NCBI GenBank assembly: GCA_040510075.1
Contig: JBEVJT010000196.1
Span: 1 to 40,652 of the forward strand
Direction: 5' to 3'
DNA length: 40,652 nucleotides
Origin: VAZQ01 sp040510075
Lineage (GTDB): Bacteria; Pseudomonadota; Alphaproteobacteria; Rhizobiales; Xanthobacteraceae
In this document: positions 16,004 through 24,664 of the stretch, piece by piece
Layout of the letters: every line of letters starts with the position of its first letter
Numbering within the stretch: the first letter of the stretch is position 1
Notes under the pieces: generated by a model
The model's database searches: none
What the model saw: only the letters and a program-made list of their open reading frames with translations
What the model was told of the DNA's origin: nothing
Translations under genes and position numbers: made by a program

Positions 16004-17494
16004 CTACACTGGCACCGCCATCAGCCGCGACAGAGGCTCGCTGATCTCGTAGACGCTTGAGACCGCGAGGTCGGGCCCGAGCGCAGTCCCCTCGCGCTCG
16101 GCCCTGCGCCTGAGCGCCTCGGTGTGAACTTCAAGCACATCGCGCGGCAGCGGCATCATTCCCGGATCGAGAATGCGTAGATAGCCGTTGGCGTCGCGCG
16201 CCGGCATCACGCGGCTTTTTACAAAGCGGTTTGGCGACCAGGGAATGTCGAGCACTCCGGCCTCCGCCGCCCGCACGATGCCAACCGCGGCATCGCCATT
16301 GCCCATCTCCAGAACCTTGTCGATGATCGGCGTAACTTCGCGCCGGATCAGGTCGCATTCCACCGCATATTCGGCCATCGAATCGAGCTTAAAGTTGCGT
16401 GCGAGATACATGGCCATCCGGGTCATGCGCAGACCTTCGGCATTGACTTTGGGCGTGGGAAGGCCGAACGCTTCGTGCGTGGACTTGGTTGTGATCGACA
16501 CGGCGCCGCTCACGGCCGCCACCACCCCGCCGTAGCTGATAAGCGCCGCCGCCTGTGCCTCGTCATGCGGCCATGCGCCCATCCAATGCAGCGAAGTCAC
16601 AGGCGTGAATAAATCCCGGAAGCCGAATTTTTGCAGATATTCCTGCACCAGAATGCGGCACATCTTTACCGCAGCGGCATCCTGGACGAGCTGCAGGGTC
16701 TGCCCGAGCTCCAGACCATAATTTGTCAGGCCTTGGCCCGCAGCGAGCAAAGCGTCGAGGATGCAGGTGACGATGGCGACGGAGGGTGGAATGTTAGTTC
16801 CGGTAAGAAAGCCAGGCTGGCGGCGGTGGAGCTCGACACCTTTGCTCGCGTAGAGTGCGGCGAGCCGATCCAGATACTGATAGTTCCGGATTCCCTCTTC
16901 GAGGGATGTTTCCTTGGTGTAGGAAACGGTATAGGCGAGACCTGAGCCCAGGTAGCCGCTGAAGCCCGCCGCATAACCGACTTCGCCGGTCAGCTTCGGG
17001 AACGAGGTCCCCGAGAGCACGATCCCTGGTTTCTCGATGGCTTCGATCAGCTTGCGGGTCTGCCGCGGCCCGTAATTGACCATCGGAAAGCCGTTGAGCA
17101 TGGAGCGTCCGGCTTTCCTGCTTTCCTCGACACCGCGCTCGGCCGTCGCCCACTGCTCGTTGCGCGTATAGCTGTCGGTTGTCGTGGGCACGACGTCGGC
17201 CATCCCGGCCTGGTCAAGCTCGCGCATCAGCTCGACCTGCAGCTCGAGCGTTCCAAAACCGCCGCGTGGCTGCGTGAGGCAGCGACCCTCGGCATCCGCC
17301 TTGCGCATGACGTAAGTCAGCTGTTTGTGCCGCGGCATAGCGCGGTGATATTCGACCGCTTCATCGAGATCGACTTCGCTGCCCGTGGGCCAGCGCGCGA
17401 GATTTTCGCGCCGCATGCGGTTGAACTCATCGAGCGGAATCTCGGCTGCAGAGAACGGAAGCTTGGTGTCAGGCGATCTGACGTTCGCGCCCAT
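16004..17494 (-). CDS. glutamate mutase epsilon-like subunit (B12 carbon-skeleton mutase) with altered substrate site
   Basis: This 496-residue catalytic TIM-barrel subunit of a coenzyme-B12 mutase is related to MutE/GlmE (L-glutamate to 3-methylaspartate). Compared with remembered C. cochlearium GlmE it aligns at a constant offset of 11 with no gap through the active site. Residues kept are Arg77 (66), Arg111 (100), Tyr188 (177), Tyr192 (181), and Lys337 and Glu341 (326, 330), the last two being coenzyme contacts. Residues changed are Leu160 at Arg149, Ser161 at His150, and Leu182 at Glu171. Arg149 and Glu171 hold the substrate carboxylate and amino group, so glutamate itself is an unlikely substrate. 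The ATG at 17494 has GAGGA upstream and overlaps the end of the MutL gene by 26 bp. It is the last gene of the operon. Confidence 0.88.
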   Translation of the reverse strand: MGANVRSPDTKLPFSAAEIPLDEFNRMRRENLARWPTGSEVDLDEAVEYHRAMPRHKQLTYVMRKADAEGRCLTQPRGGFGTLELQVELMRELDQAGMADVVPTTTDSYTRNEQWATAERGVEESRKAGRSMLNGFPMVNYGPRQTRKLIEAIEKPGIVLSGTSFPKLTGEVGYAAGFSGYLGSGLAYTVSYTKETSLEEGIRNYQYLDRLAALYASKGVELHRRQPGFLTGTNIPPSVAIVTCILDALLAAGQGLTNYGLELGQTLQLVQDAAAVKMCRILVQEYLQKFGFRDLFTPVTSLHWMGAWPHDEAQAAALISYGGVVAAVSGAVSITTKSTHEAFGLPTPKVNAEGLRMTRMAMYLARNFKLDSMAEYAVECDLIRREVTPIIDKVLEMGNGDAAVGIVRAAEAGVLDIPWSPNRFVKSRVMPARDANGYLRILDPGMMPLPRDVLEVHTEALRRRAEREGTALGPDLAVSSVYEISEPLSRLMAVPV

Positions 17495-18893
17495 GGGTGT
17501 CCTCGTTGTCGACACGCTGTAGCGACTCGGCGGCAAGCGCGAAGGCGACCTGCGGCTCTACCGAAGCAAGAAGGCCGGCGGCATACAGGAGATACTCCGA
17601 ATCGATCAACAGTTCTGGTTTCGTTGGCAAGAGCGATGCGGGCTCGGTCGGGTTCGAAATCGCGGCGCGCAATGCGGTTGCCGGCGTCGTTCCATGGGCC
17701 AGTGGCCCCCCCGTGCCGATGACGTGTGAGACGGCGGTAAGATCTTTGCCCGTCTGCACGAGGACCGGCCCATGCACCGTCTGCACGACGGTCAGATTGC
17801 CGGCATGGCGTTTGACGGCAAGACGAACCGCTGCCCAGGCGAGCGCTTCATCGAAGGCTATCTCCTCGCGTGTATTTGGAAGGTGCTCCACATCGGCTGC
17901 GATCGTGCGCAGACAGTGCTCGATCGCCTGCTTCGAAAGGCCGCTGCGCTCATTGATCAAATCGTATCCGATGGCTTCAACGATTGTCTCGGCGTTGTGC
18001 CGCATGCCAAGATCGCCTTCCACCGTGCGTTTTACCCTCGGCTCGGGCAGCCCATGCTGAATAACCCCATCGCGCGCCGGTGTCCCGACGCAAACGGAAT
18101 GGACATCGGTGGTCGCTCCGCCGATATCGATGACGAGAAGATCACCCAGTCCGTCGCGCCCGCTGTGGCCATCAGCTAGAAGTTGCGCCGCATCCAGCAC
18201 CGCAGCCGGCGTCGGCATCAAGACTGCATCGAACCGGGCCGCCGCGCGATCGATCCCCTTGGCATGAACGATGCGATCGATGAACACCTTACGGATGGCC
18301 TCGCGCGTGGGGTCGATGTCGAGCTGACCGAAAGCCGGCATCACATTCGAACTGAGCACCGCGGTCTTGCCGTGCTGCACGAGCAACTCAACGATCTCTT
18401 GGCCAACGTCGCGATTGCCGGCGACGATGATCGGGCATGTCAGGGCGGATTGCGCAAGACTGCGCGCATTGCGCAGGATCACGTCGCTGTTGCCGCCGTC
18501 GGTTCCGCCCGCAAGAAGCACAATATCGGGGCGTAGCTCGGCTATGCGCGCTTCGTCAGCCGCGGTTAGCCGATAGGCGAAAATGCCGACGATCTTCGCG
18601 CCGGCCCCGAGCGCCGCCTGCCGCGCGGCCTCGGCGGTCAGCTCCCGCACCAGTCCGATAGTCACCATTCGCAAACCACCTGCCGCGGAGGACGACGCGA
18701 GGCGGTGCTTGAACTCCGGCAGCGTTCCCATCTTGTTTTCAAGATCCGCAAGCGCACCGTCGAGACCCTGGTTCACGTCGGTGGCGACCGTCGAAGAACC
18801 CTGCCCCGTAGCAAGAATGCGGGCAGCATCGAGGTCGACTGCCCGAAGCTTGGTGTAGGTCGAGCCGAAATCGATGAGCAGGGCGGCTGGCAT
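17469..18893 (-). CDS. glmL: glutamate mutase MutL/GlmL, ATP-dependent reactivator
   Basis: This 474-residue ATPase of the actin/Hsp70-like superfamily has N-terminal L-L-I-D-F-G-S-T-Y-T-K (phosphate 1 motif) and central L-V-I-D-I-G-G-A-T-T-D-V-H-S-V (phosphate 2). MutL proteins are always encoded between the sigma and epsilon subunits of glutamate mutase and are thought to exchange damaged B12 for fresh coenzyme. The ATG at 18893 is used; a GTG one codon earlier is an alternative. It starts 10 bp after the GlmS stop, and its last 26 bp overlap the start of the epsilon gene. No key motif is missing. Confidence 0.93.
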   Translation of the reverse strand: MPAALLIDFGSTYTKLRAVDLDAARILATGQGSSTVATDVNQGLDGALADLENKMGTLPEFKHRLASSSAAGGLRMVTIGLVRELTAEAARQAALGAGAKIVGIFAYRLTAADEARIAELRPDIVLLAGGTDGGNSDVILRNARSLAQSALTCPIIVAGNRDVGQEIVELLVQHGKTAVLSSNVMPAFGQLDIDPTREAIRKVFIDRIVHAKGIDRAAARFDAVLMPTPAAVLDAAQLLADGHSGRDGLGDLLVIDIGGATTDVHSVCVGTPARDGVIQHGLPEPRVKRTVEGDLGMRHNAETIVEAIGYDLINERSGLSKQAIEHCLRTIAADVEHLPNTREEIAFDEALAWAAVRLAVKRHAGNLTVVQTVHGPVLVQTGKDLTAVSHVIGTGGPLAHGTTPATALRAAISNPTEPASLLPTKPELLIDSEYLLYAAGLLASVEPQVAFALAAESLQRVDNEDTHGRERQIA

Positions 18894-18903
18894 CACGATG
18901 CGC

Positions 18904-19392
18904 TCAGCTCGCCGGGTGGATCGCGCGCCCGGCAGCCCGCGTCGCGAAGTCTTTGTTAAGCAGGCGGATCACTTCGGGCGTGCGCGTGCCGGGTGGAAAG
19001 GCGCGGTCGAACCCCATGTCGCAGAAAGTTTTCTCGGTCTCCGCCCAGCTGCGTTTGCCGACCACGAGGTTGCCGCCCACATAAAGAAGGATGTCCTCCA
19101 GACCAGCCTCCACGCACAGGTCGCGAAAGCCGCGACAGTCAAGCTCGCCCTGGCCGTACAGGGACGACACCAGGATTGCATCGGCTGCGGTTTCGATCGC
19201 CGCCTTAATGAATTCCTCCGCCGGAGTGAGCGCGCCGAGCGTCACGACCTTGAAGCCGGCCTTCTCGAGCGCGAGCGACATGATACGATTTCCAACAATG
19301 TGCGTATCAGAGCCGATGACACCCGTCACCAAAGTCCGGTTCTTGGCAGGGCCGACAGCCTCCGTATCAGATAATTCGGTTTCGGTCGTCAC
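18904..19392 (-). CDS. glmS: glutamate mutase sigma subunit, B12-binding (GlmS/MutS-like)
   Basis: This 162-residue cobalamin-binding subunit has the full base-off motif: D-T-H-I-V-G (D-x-H-x-x-G, the histidine that ligates cobalt), S-S-L-Y-G-Q-G, and V-G-G-N-L. The match to clostridial GlmS is strong across the whole protein (for example G-E-L-D-C-R-G and M-G-F-D-R-A-F-P-P-G-T). It carries an extra N-terminal tail of about 20 residues. The start is GTG at 19392 and shares 4 bp with the stop of the upstream enolase-family gene (G-T-G-A). This subunit looks ordinary, in contrast to the altered epsilon subunit. It is unrelated to the glucosamine synthase also called GlmS. Confidence 0.94.
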   Translation of the reverse strand: MTTETELSDTEAVGPAKNRTLVTGVIGSDTHIVGNRIMSLALEKAGFKVVTLGALTPAEEFIKAAIETAADAILVSSLYGQGELDCRGFRDLCVEAGLEDILLYVGGNLVVGKRSWAETEKTFCDMGFDRAFPPGTRTPEVIRLLNKDFATRAAGRAIHPAS

Positions 19393-20468
19393 CTCGCCGT
19401 CTCCAGAACGGCAGTCTCAACCGTCAGAGCCTCCATGCGTTCTTGCGCAAGTTGTGGGACATAGCCTGGATCGAGACGCATGACGCCCGTTTCGATCGGG
19501 ATCGGATTGGCAAGTACGCTCTCGCGCTGCCGCAGATATCCGTTCATCTCGCCGGCATTGTCGATGGTGCTCCTTGCGACACAAGCCTCCATCCAACAGC
19601 CAATATCGCTGGCCACCCCGTTGCCCAGCACCGGCCGCATGCCGAGCTCGCGGATCCGCCTGAGCCCGCGCTCAAGGCTTTTCAAGCTCCCGAATTTCAT
19701 CAGCTTGAGCTTGACCAAACTTGCACCGATTCGTGCCGCGCGATCGATGTCCTCCATGCTATAGATCGATTCATCGAGCATCAGCGGCACGGCAGTAACG
19801 GCGGCGACAGCCGCAGCGGCATCCCAATCCCTTGCGTGGCAAGGCTGCTCGAGCAATTCGATCGATTCGGGCGACACACGACGCGCAAAGGCACAGCCGT
19901 CCTCGCGTGAATAGCCCTGGTTGGCATCAACGCGCAAAGATGCGCGTCCCCGATTGAGCGACTGGATCCGGCCTATGCGCGCGAGATCGGATTCGACATC
20001 GAAACCGACCTTGATTTTGAGCGTTCGATAGCCCGCATCTAGGGCTTTTTGCGTCTCCTGCTCGATGCCTGGCGGATCGGTCGCATTGATGCCGAACAGC
20101 AGCGGAACAAGAGTTGGTTTTTCAGTTCGCAGTATCGGGTCGCCACTTGCCATTTCCAGGGCGGTGCGAAAGGCCGTGACCGTGAAGGGTGCGATCTGCA
20201 GCAGCTCGCCGTCCAGAATGGCGCATGCAGCATGGTAGGACAGGCGTGCGAGCTTGCGGCACAGGTCCTGCGCCAGTTTCCAGCTCTCCTCGATGGTTTC
20301 ATCGGTATACCCGCTGAGGATCGTCGCCTCGCCGAAGCCGCGGCGCTCGTTGACGAGGGCTGTTGCGAGAAGCGTATCGAAGTGCACCACGTTGCCCAAG
20401 GCGAGCTTGTAGGGCTGGGACAACGGAATGCGCAGACGCGAGACCTGAACCTCCTCAATCTTCATCAT
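19389..20468 (-). CDS. enolase-superfamily enzyme, muconate cycloisomerase (MLE) subgroup
   Basis: This 359-residue protein has the capping domain and barrel of the MLE subgroup. Acid/base and metal residues are visible: L-K-I-K-V (Lys151, Lys153), V-D-A-N-Q-G (Asp181), L-L-E-Q-P (Glu207), L-D-E-S (Asp232) and L-K-L-M-K-F-G (Lys255). Members catalyse cycloisomerisation, epimerisation, racemisation or dehydration beside a carboxylate. It is not the methylaspartate ammonia-lyase usually found with glutamate mutase: that enzyme is longer and lacks this K-x-K arrangement. Its position directly before the mutase genes, with a 4-bp overlap, suggests it acts on the mutase substrate or product. The ATG at 20468 has GAGG upstream. 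The true reaction is unknown. Confidence 0.88.
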   Translation of the reverse strand: MMKIEEVQVSRLRIPLSQPYKLALGNVVHFDTLLATALVNERRGFGEATILSGYTDETIEESWKLAQDLCRKLARLSYHAACAILDGELLQIAPFTVTAFRTALEMASGDPILRTEKPTLVPLLFGINATDPPGIEQETQKALDAGYRTLKIKVGFDVESDLARIGRIQSLNRGRASLRVDANQGYSREDGCAFARRVSPESIELLEQPCHARDWDAAAAVAAVTAVPLMLDESIYSMEDIDRAARIGASLVKLKLMKFGSLKSLERGLRRIRELGMRPVLGNGVASDIGCWMEACVARSTIDNAGEMNGYLRQRESVLANPIPIETGVMRLDPGYVPQLAQERMEALTVETAVLETAR

Positions 20469-20502
20469 CAAGCCTCAGTGCTGTGATCGCTCAAATTTTG
20501 TT

Positions 20503-22053
20503 TCATAATCGTTCTCCATTCTTGCGGGCAATGAGCGGCGCCGCGCGCTTCAGTTTGGCGCGGCGGATCACGCCTCTAATGGCTGGGTAAGCGAGCGAGA
20601 GCAAAGCGAGGGCCATGAGTGTGCCGCTGATCGGCTGTTTGAAGAAGATCGTGGCGTCGTTGTCGAAAGTAATCATGGAGCGCATGAACGAATCCTCCGC
20701 CATGGGCCCGAGCACCGCTCCGAGCACCATGGGCGAGACGGGGATCGTCACCCGCTCGAACAGGTACGCAAGTGTGCCGAACACGGCAACGATCCAGACG
20801 TCGGAGAGGCTGTTGCGGTCGGCGAAGGAGCCGATCAGCGAGAGGAGTATGATGAACGCCCCGAGCACCCCGGTCGGGATCGTCAGCACCCGGATGATGA
20901 TCGGGATCCAGAGAAACCCGAGCGCGCACATCCCCACCACGGCCACGAACATCGAGGCCATGATCGTATAGACGGTCTGGGTCGAGGCGGGATCGGAGAA
21001 GAGGAACGGTCCGGGCTGCACTCCCTTGAGCAGGAATGCCGCCAGGATCACCGCGGTCGCGCCGCTGCCCGGGATGCCGAGAGTCAGGAGGGGCACAACG
21101 TGGCCGGCGACCGAGGCGGTCGAGGCGATTTGCGGCGCCACAATCCCCTCCGGAACGCCCGTCCCCACCTGCTTGCCGCGCTTGCCGTACTGCTTTTCTA
21201 CGCCATAGGCGATGAAGGAAGCGACGGTCGCTCCGGCTCCGGGCACGAGGCCGAGGAGGGTGCCGAGTGTGGTGGAGCGAGCGAACGTGGCCTTCAGATC
21301 CCAGATCTCGCGCCAGGACGGGAAGTTCGTCTTCGTCCCGCTGGCGCCCGTTCCCGCCTGCTCGTGGATGCGCACGGGCTGGCCGATCTTGGACAGAATC
21401 TCGCCGAAACCGTAGATGCCCACGAGGACCATGACATAGGGCACGCCGTTCATCAGAATGTTTGAGCCGAAGGTGAAGCGCTCGGCGCCATAGGTGGAGT
21501 CAACCCCAATAGTGGACACGAGAAGTCCGATGAACAGGCTGATCAAGGCGTTCGGGAGCGAGTTGCCGGCGAGCGACACCACAGTCGTGAGTCCGAAGAA
21601 GACGGCAGCAAAGTACTCCGGAGCGCCGAAAGCGAGAGCGAGCTTGCTCAAGGGGCCGGCGAGCGAAACCATAACCGCTGAGGAGATGAGGCCGCCTGTG
21701 AGGGCGGCAACGAGAGCCCAACCCAAGGCCTTTGCGGCCTCTCCGCGCTTCGTCATGCCCCAGCCGTCCCACAGAAGGGGCACGTCCATGGGCTCACCCG
21801 GGATGCGATAGAGGATCGTAGTGAAGCAGCCGGCATACGTGCCGGACATGTAGATCGCGGTGAGCAGAATGATCGCCGGCTCGAGCCGCATCGAGTACGT
21901 GAAGGGCAGCGCCAGCACGACGCCCATCACGAGTCCAAGGCCCGGCAGAATCGAGACCGCCGTCCCGACAAGAAGGCCGATAAGCATTACGAGGGCGTTA
22001 GCGGGCGTGAAGACGTTGAGGAGGCCGGTGGCGATAAGACCCAACGTGTCCAT
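20503..22053 (-). CDS. tctA: tripartite tricarboxylate transporter large permease TctA
   Basis: This 516-residue membrane protein has about 12 hydrophobic segments. TctA landmarks are seen: L-P-G-L-G near residue 38, G-T-Y-A-G-C-F-T-T-I-L at about 71-81, and a second-half G-L-V-P-G-A-G-A-T-V and G-I-P-G-S-G-A-T-A-V. The last two are the internally repeated substrate-site motifs. It follows TctB by 10 bp and precedes the enolase-family gene by 34 bp, so the transporter and the B12 enzymes are likely on one transcript. It imports a carboxylate captured by TctC using the proton or sodium gradient. Confidence 0.94.
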   Translation of the reverse strand: MDTLGLIATGLLNVFTPANALVMLIGLLVGTAVSILPGLGLVMGVVLALPFTYSMRLEPAIILLTAIYMSGTYAGCFTTILYRIPGEPMDVPLLWDGWGMTKRGEAAKALGWALVAALTGGLISSAVMVSLAGPLSKLALAFGAPEYFAAVFFGLTTVVSLAGNSLPNALISLFIGLLVSTIGVDSTYGAERFTFGSNILMNGVPYVMVLVGIYGFGEILSKIGQPVRIHEQAGTGASGTKTNFPSWREIWDLKATFARSTTLGTLLGLVPGAGATVASFIAYGVEKQYGKRGKQVGTGVPEGIVAPQIASTASVAGHVVPLLTLGIPGSGATAVILAAFLLKGVQPGPFLFSDPASTQTVYTIMASMFVAVVGMCALGFLWIPIIIRVLTIPTGVLGAFIILLSLIGSFADRNSLSDVWIVAVFGTLAYLFERVTIPVSPMVLGAVLGPMAEDSFMRSMITFDNDATIFFKQPISGTLMALALLSLAYPAIRGVIRRAKLKRAAPLIARKNGERL

Positions 22054-22063
22054 CCGCCCAGCC

Positions 22064-22615
22064 TCAGTGAACGCCCATGACCCGCATCAGTGCGGTCGAG
22101 AGCTTGGCGAACGGCTCTACCCCGATCGGCAGGTCGACGAAGATGATGCGCATGAAGGCGAACATGAAGGCAAAGGTGAAAAGGAAGCTGATGGCGAGAT
22201 TCCACGCCACGTTGCGGAACTTGCCGATCCACATCAGCGCCGCCGTGTAGAGGAACGTGGAGAGAAAGAAGCCAAGCGTCTCGAACGAAAGCAGATAAAG
22301 CACGGTTACGAGCACGGCCATGAGCACGGCGAGCGGATGGGCCTGCTCCTCCGGCAGAGCCTCCGGTATGACCTCCTCGGCCACGTCGAGGTGCCGGGAT
22401 TCGGAGAGCACGCCCGCCAGGATGAGCGCGCGACGGCCGATCTCGAAGATGCAAACCAGCATCAGCGAGACGAGGAGGATCTTGGGCCACGCGCCCGGGC
22501 CGAGGCGGCCGCTTTGCGGGTCATAAACGAAGCGATCCGCGAGGCGGTAGAAGTAGAGAGTCGCACAGAGCACCAGCACGTAGGGAGCGAACAGGCGCAA
22601 ACGGTTCAAGGCCAT
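22064..22615 (-). CDS. tctB: tripartite tricarboxylate transporter small permease TctB
   Basis: This 183-residue protein has four predicted membrane helices and the TctB-typical G-R-L-G-P-G-A-W-P motif (about residues 35-43). It is the small membrane partner of TctA. It lies between tctC (51 bp upstream) and tctA (10 bp downstream). An acidic loop of about 30 residues (E-E-V-I-P-E-A-L-P-E-E) separates helices two and three. Identification depends on this motif, the helix pattern and the gene order. Confidence 0.9.
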   Translation of the reverse strand: MALNRLRLFAPYVLVLCATLYFYRLADRFVYDPQSGRLGPGAWPKILLVSLMLVCIFEIGRRALILAGVLSESRHLDVAEEVIPEALPEEQAHPLAVLMAVLVTVLYLLSFETLGFFLSTFLYTAALMWIGKFRNVAWNLAISFLFTFAFMFAFMRIIFVDLPIGVEPFAKLSTALMRVMGVH

Positions 22616-22666
22616 GCGCTTGCCCTCTTCTCAGATACGTCTCTGCGCACGAAAGCGGGGGCGTGG

Positions 22667-23620
22667 CTATTTTGGCGCTGCCGCCGCCACGGCTCGGGCC
22701 TCGTCGAGCCAGTTCTTCATGAACTTCTCCGCTTCGGTCTCGCCCACGAAACTATTCGGATCGCCCATCTGCTGGTCGAGGTAGGCGATGAATTCCGGGT
22801 CCCTGGCAATCGTCTGCAAGTTGTCCGCCAGCATCTTCACCTTCGCCGGATCGGTGTCGGCGCGCACGATCATCGCCCGGAATTGCGGGAGCGTGATGTC
22901 GTAGCCGAGCGCCTTGGAAAACGGGACCTCCGGGAACGGCTCGAACTTCTTCGCCGAGAAGAAGAGAATCGGGCGCATCTGATTGCCGACAAGAAAGCTC
23001 CGGACGTCCCCCGCTTGCTCATAGAGAAGGTCGCTCTGGCCGCCGATGATGGACGAGTAGCGCAGGCCCGGCTCCGCGAAGGGCACCGAGTCGAGCTTTA
23101 GGCCCTTGCTGCGCATGTACCGGACGGTGAAATCGTCCGGGCTGCCGAAACCCGTCACGGCCACCTTGAGGTTCCTTTCCTGCGCGGCCTTGACCACGTC
23201 GTCCCAGTTTTTCCAAGGCCTGTCGGCGCTCACGAAGAAGCCCGAGGGCTGCTGGATCATGATGGCCAGCGCTTTGATCTGCTCCTGTTTGAAACGGGAC
23301 GATTCGCCGAGGAAGGAAGGGTAGGTGTCGGCGGTCATGACCTCGATCGTGTATCCATCGGGGGCGGAAGTTATGAGCTTGGTGAGACCAGTTTGGCCCG
23401 TGGCGCCCGGGACGTTGATGACCGGCAGCGAAACCTTCAGGATGGGTTCGAGGAGCTTGCTGGCGATGCGGCCGAGGCGGTCCGCTCCCCCGCCAGCGCC
23501 CCACGGCACGATGAGGGTGATGGGCCGCGAGGGATACGGCTCTTGAGCGGATATCGGGCTAGTCCAAGTCTGGCCGAGGCCTAGGCTCAGGAGCAGCGCG
23601 GCGGCGATCCGGCTCAGCAT
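22667..23620 (-). CDS. tctC: tripartite tricarboxylate transporter substrate-binding protein TctC (Bug family)
   Basis: This 317-residue periplasmic receptor starts at the ATG at 23620 with GGGAGGAAA upstream. The Sec signal peptide (A-A-A-L-L-L-S-L-G-L-G) ends near A-Q-E-P. Bug-family motifs follow: Y-P-S-R-P-I-T-L-I-V-P-W-G-A-G-G-G-A-D and N-V-P-G-A-T-G-Q-T-G. Bug proteins bind carboxylates through two water molecules in this first loop. Longer in-frame codons to 23740 have no ribosome site. It is separated from the upstream cleavage-enzyme gene by 123 bp, which may hold a promoter. Confidence 0.94.
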   Translation of the reverse strand: MLSRIAAALLLSLGLGQTWTSPISAQEPYPSRPITLIVPWGAGGGADRLGRIASKLLEPILKVSLPVINVPGATGQTGLTKLITSAPDGYTIEVMTADTYPSFLGESSRFKQEQIKALAIMIQQPSGFFVSADRPWKNWDDVVKAAQERNLKVAVTGFGSPDDFTVRYMRSKGLKLDSVPFAEPGLRYSSIIGGQSDLLYEQAGDVRSFLVGNQMRPILFFSAKKFEPFPEVPFSKALGYDITLPQFRAMIVRADTDPAKVKMLADNLQTIARDPEFIAYLDQQMGDPNSFVGETEAEKFMKNWLDEARAVAAAAPK

Positions 23621-23743
23621 CGGGTTTCCTCCCTTGACGGCGCGTTCGTGCACGCTCGTCCGTTTCGGCCAACCTACGCCATGGCTTGGCATCACGAAAG
23701 AAGATAAAGCTTCCCGATCTTTGGCAGCGAGTGGCGGCATCCG

Positions 23744-24652
23744 CTATCCGGGCGCTCGCTGGGGTGCGGGGCCGAGATGCAGCATCTCGCGCGCCTCTTG
23801 CGGGGTTGCGATTTCACGCCCCAGTTCGCGCGCAATGCGCACGGCGCGTTCCACGAGTTGTGCATTGCTCGCCGCAAGCACGCCGTGGGTAAAGTAGACG
23901 TTGTCTTCCATGCCGACGCGGATATTGCCGCCAAGCGCCAGCGCCATGGTGCTCAGCGGAAGCTGATATTTGCCGATGCTGACGATCTGCCAGCTCGACC
24001 CCTCCGGAATGGCGTCGAGCATCGCCAATAAATTCTGTGGCGATGCCGGGATACCGCCCTTGATCCCGAGCACGAAGCTGAAATGCAACGGCGGCTTGAG
24101 CGCACCGCGATCCATGAGATCGAGCGCGTTCTGAATGTGGCTCAAGTCGTAGACCTCAAGCTCGTTGTCGATATTGCGCGCGCGGCATCCTTTTACAAAT
24201 TCCGCATTCCAGCGCTTCGAGTTAGGGAACAGAAACTCGCTGTTCTTGTGCTCGAAATGGAAGGTGCCGAGGTTAAGTGTCAGCTGATCGGGCGCCGGCT
24301 GGATTTCCAGAAGGCGCATGCGCTCCTCGAGCGTGAACGGTTTGCCTTCCTTCGTCACATCTTCATAGGCGAGGCCGATGCCGTTGCCGACTTGTGTTAT
24401 CATCGCCGGACAATTGCTCATGACGCCGTCGACCACCTCGCTGTAAACCGAAAGATCGGAGGTGGTCACGCCGCGCTTGTCGCGCACATGCATATGCGCG
24501 ACGGAGGCCCCGGCGTCGTAGCACTCCCGGAAATTCCTGATGATGTCCCTGGGCTGCTCGGGGAGGTTGGGATTGGCTTCCCGACCGTGCAGCCCGCCCG
24601 TGGTCGCGACTGTGATGATGACCTTGCCGGGATCGGTCAGATTGGGTTTCAC
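23744..24652 (-). CDS. beta-keto acid cleavage enzyme (BKACE, DUF849)
   Basis: This 302-residue DUF849 TIM barrel is a relative of 3-keto-5-aminohexanoate cleavage enzyme (Kce). It condenses a beta-keto acid with acetyl-CoA and releases acetoacetate and a new CoA ester. The zinc ligands are visible as H-M-H-V-R-D (about residues 53-58) and the glutamate in M-E-D-N-V-Y (about 244). T-V-A-T-T-G-G near the N terminus is also typical. The start is a GTG at 24652 with GGGAG about 8 bases upstream. It lies 12 bp after the biotin carrier gene and precedes the tripartite transporter, so it is likely part of the same long operon. The family is promiscuous and the natural keto acid cannot be predicted. 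Confidence 0.93.
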   Translation of the reverse strand: MKPNLTDPGKVIITVATTGGLHGREANPNLPEQPRDIIRNFRECYDAGASVAHMHVRDKRGVTTSDLSVYSEVVDGVMSNCPAMITQVGNGIGLAYEDVTKEGKPFTLEERMRLLEIQPAPDQLTLNLGTFHFEHKNSEFLFPNSKRWNAEFVKGCRARNIDNELEVYDLSHIQNALDLMDRGALKPPLHFSFVLGIKGGIPASPQNLLAMLDAIPEGSSWQIVSIGKYQLPLSTMALALGGNIRVGMEDNVYFTHGVLAASNAQLVERAVRIARELGREIATPQEAREMLHLGPAPQRAPG

Positions 24653-24664
24653 CTTTTTTCTCCC

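Noticed and set aside
19389..20468. Annotation of the enolase-superfamily gene as methylaspartate ammonia-lyase
   Set aside because: It sits beside glutamate mutase genes, but the length and the K-x-K / D-A-N / E-Q-P / D-E-S pattern are those of the muconate cycloisomerase subgroup.
21860..23101. 413-residue plus-strand frame opposite tctB and tctC
   Set aside because: Very rich in Arg, Glu and His and antisense to two transporter genes, so a composition artefact.
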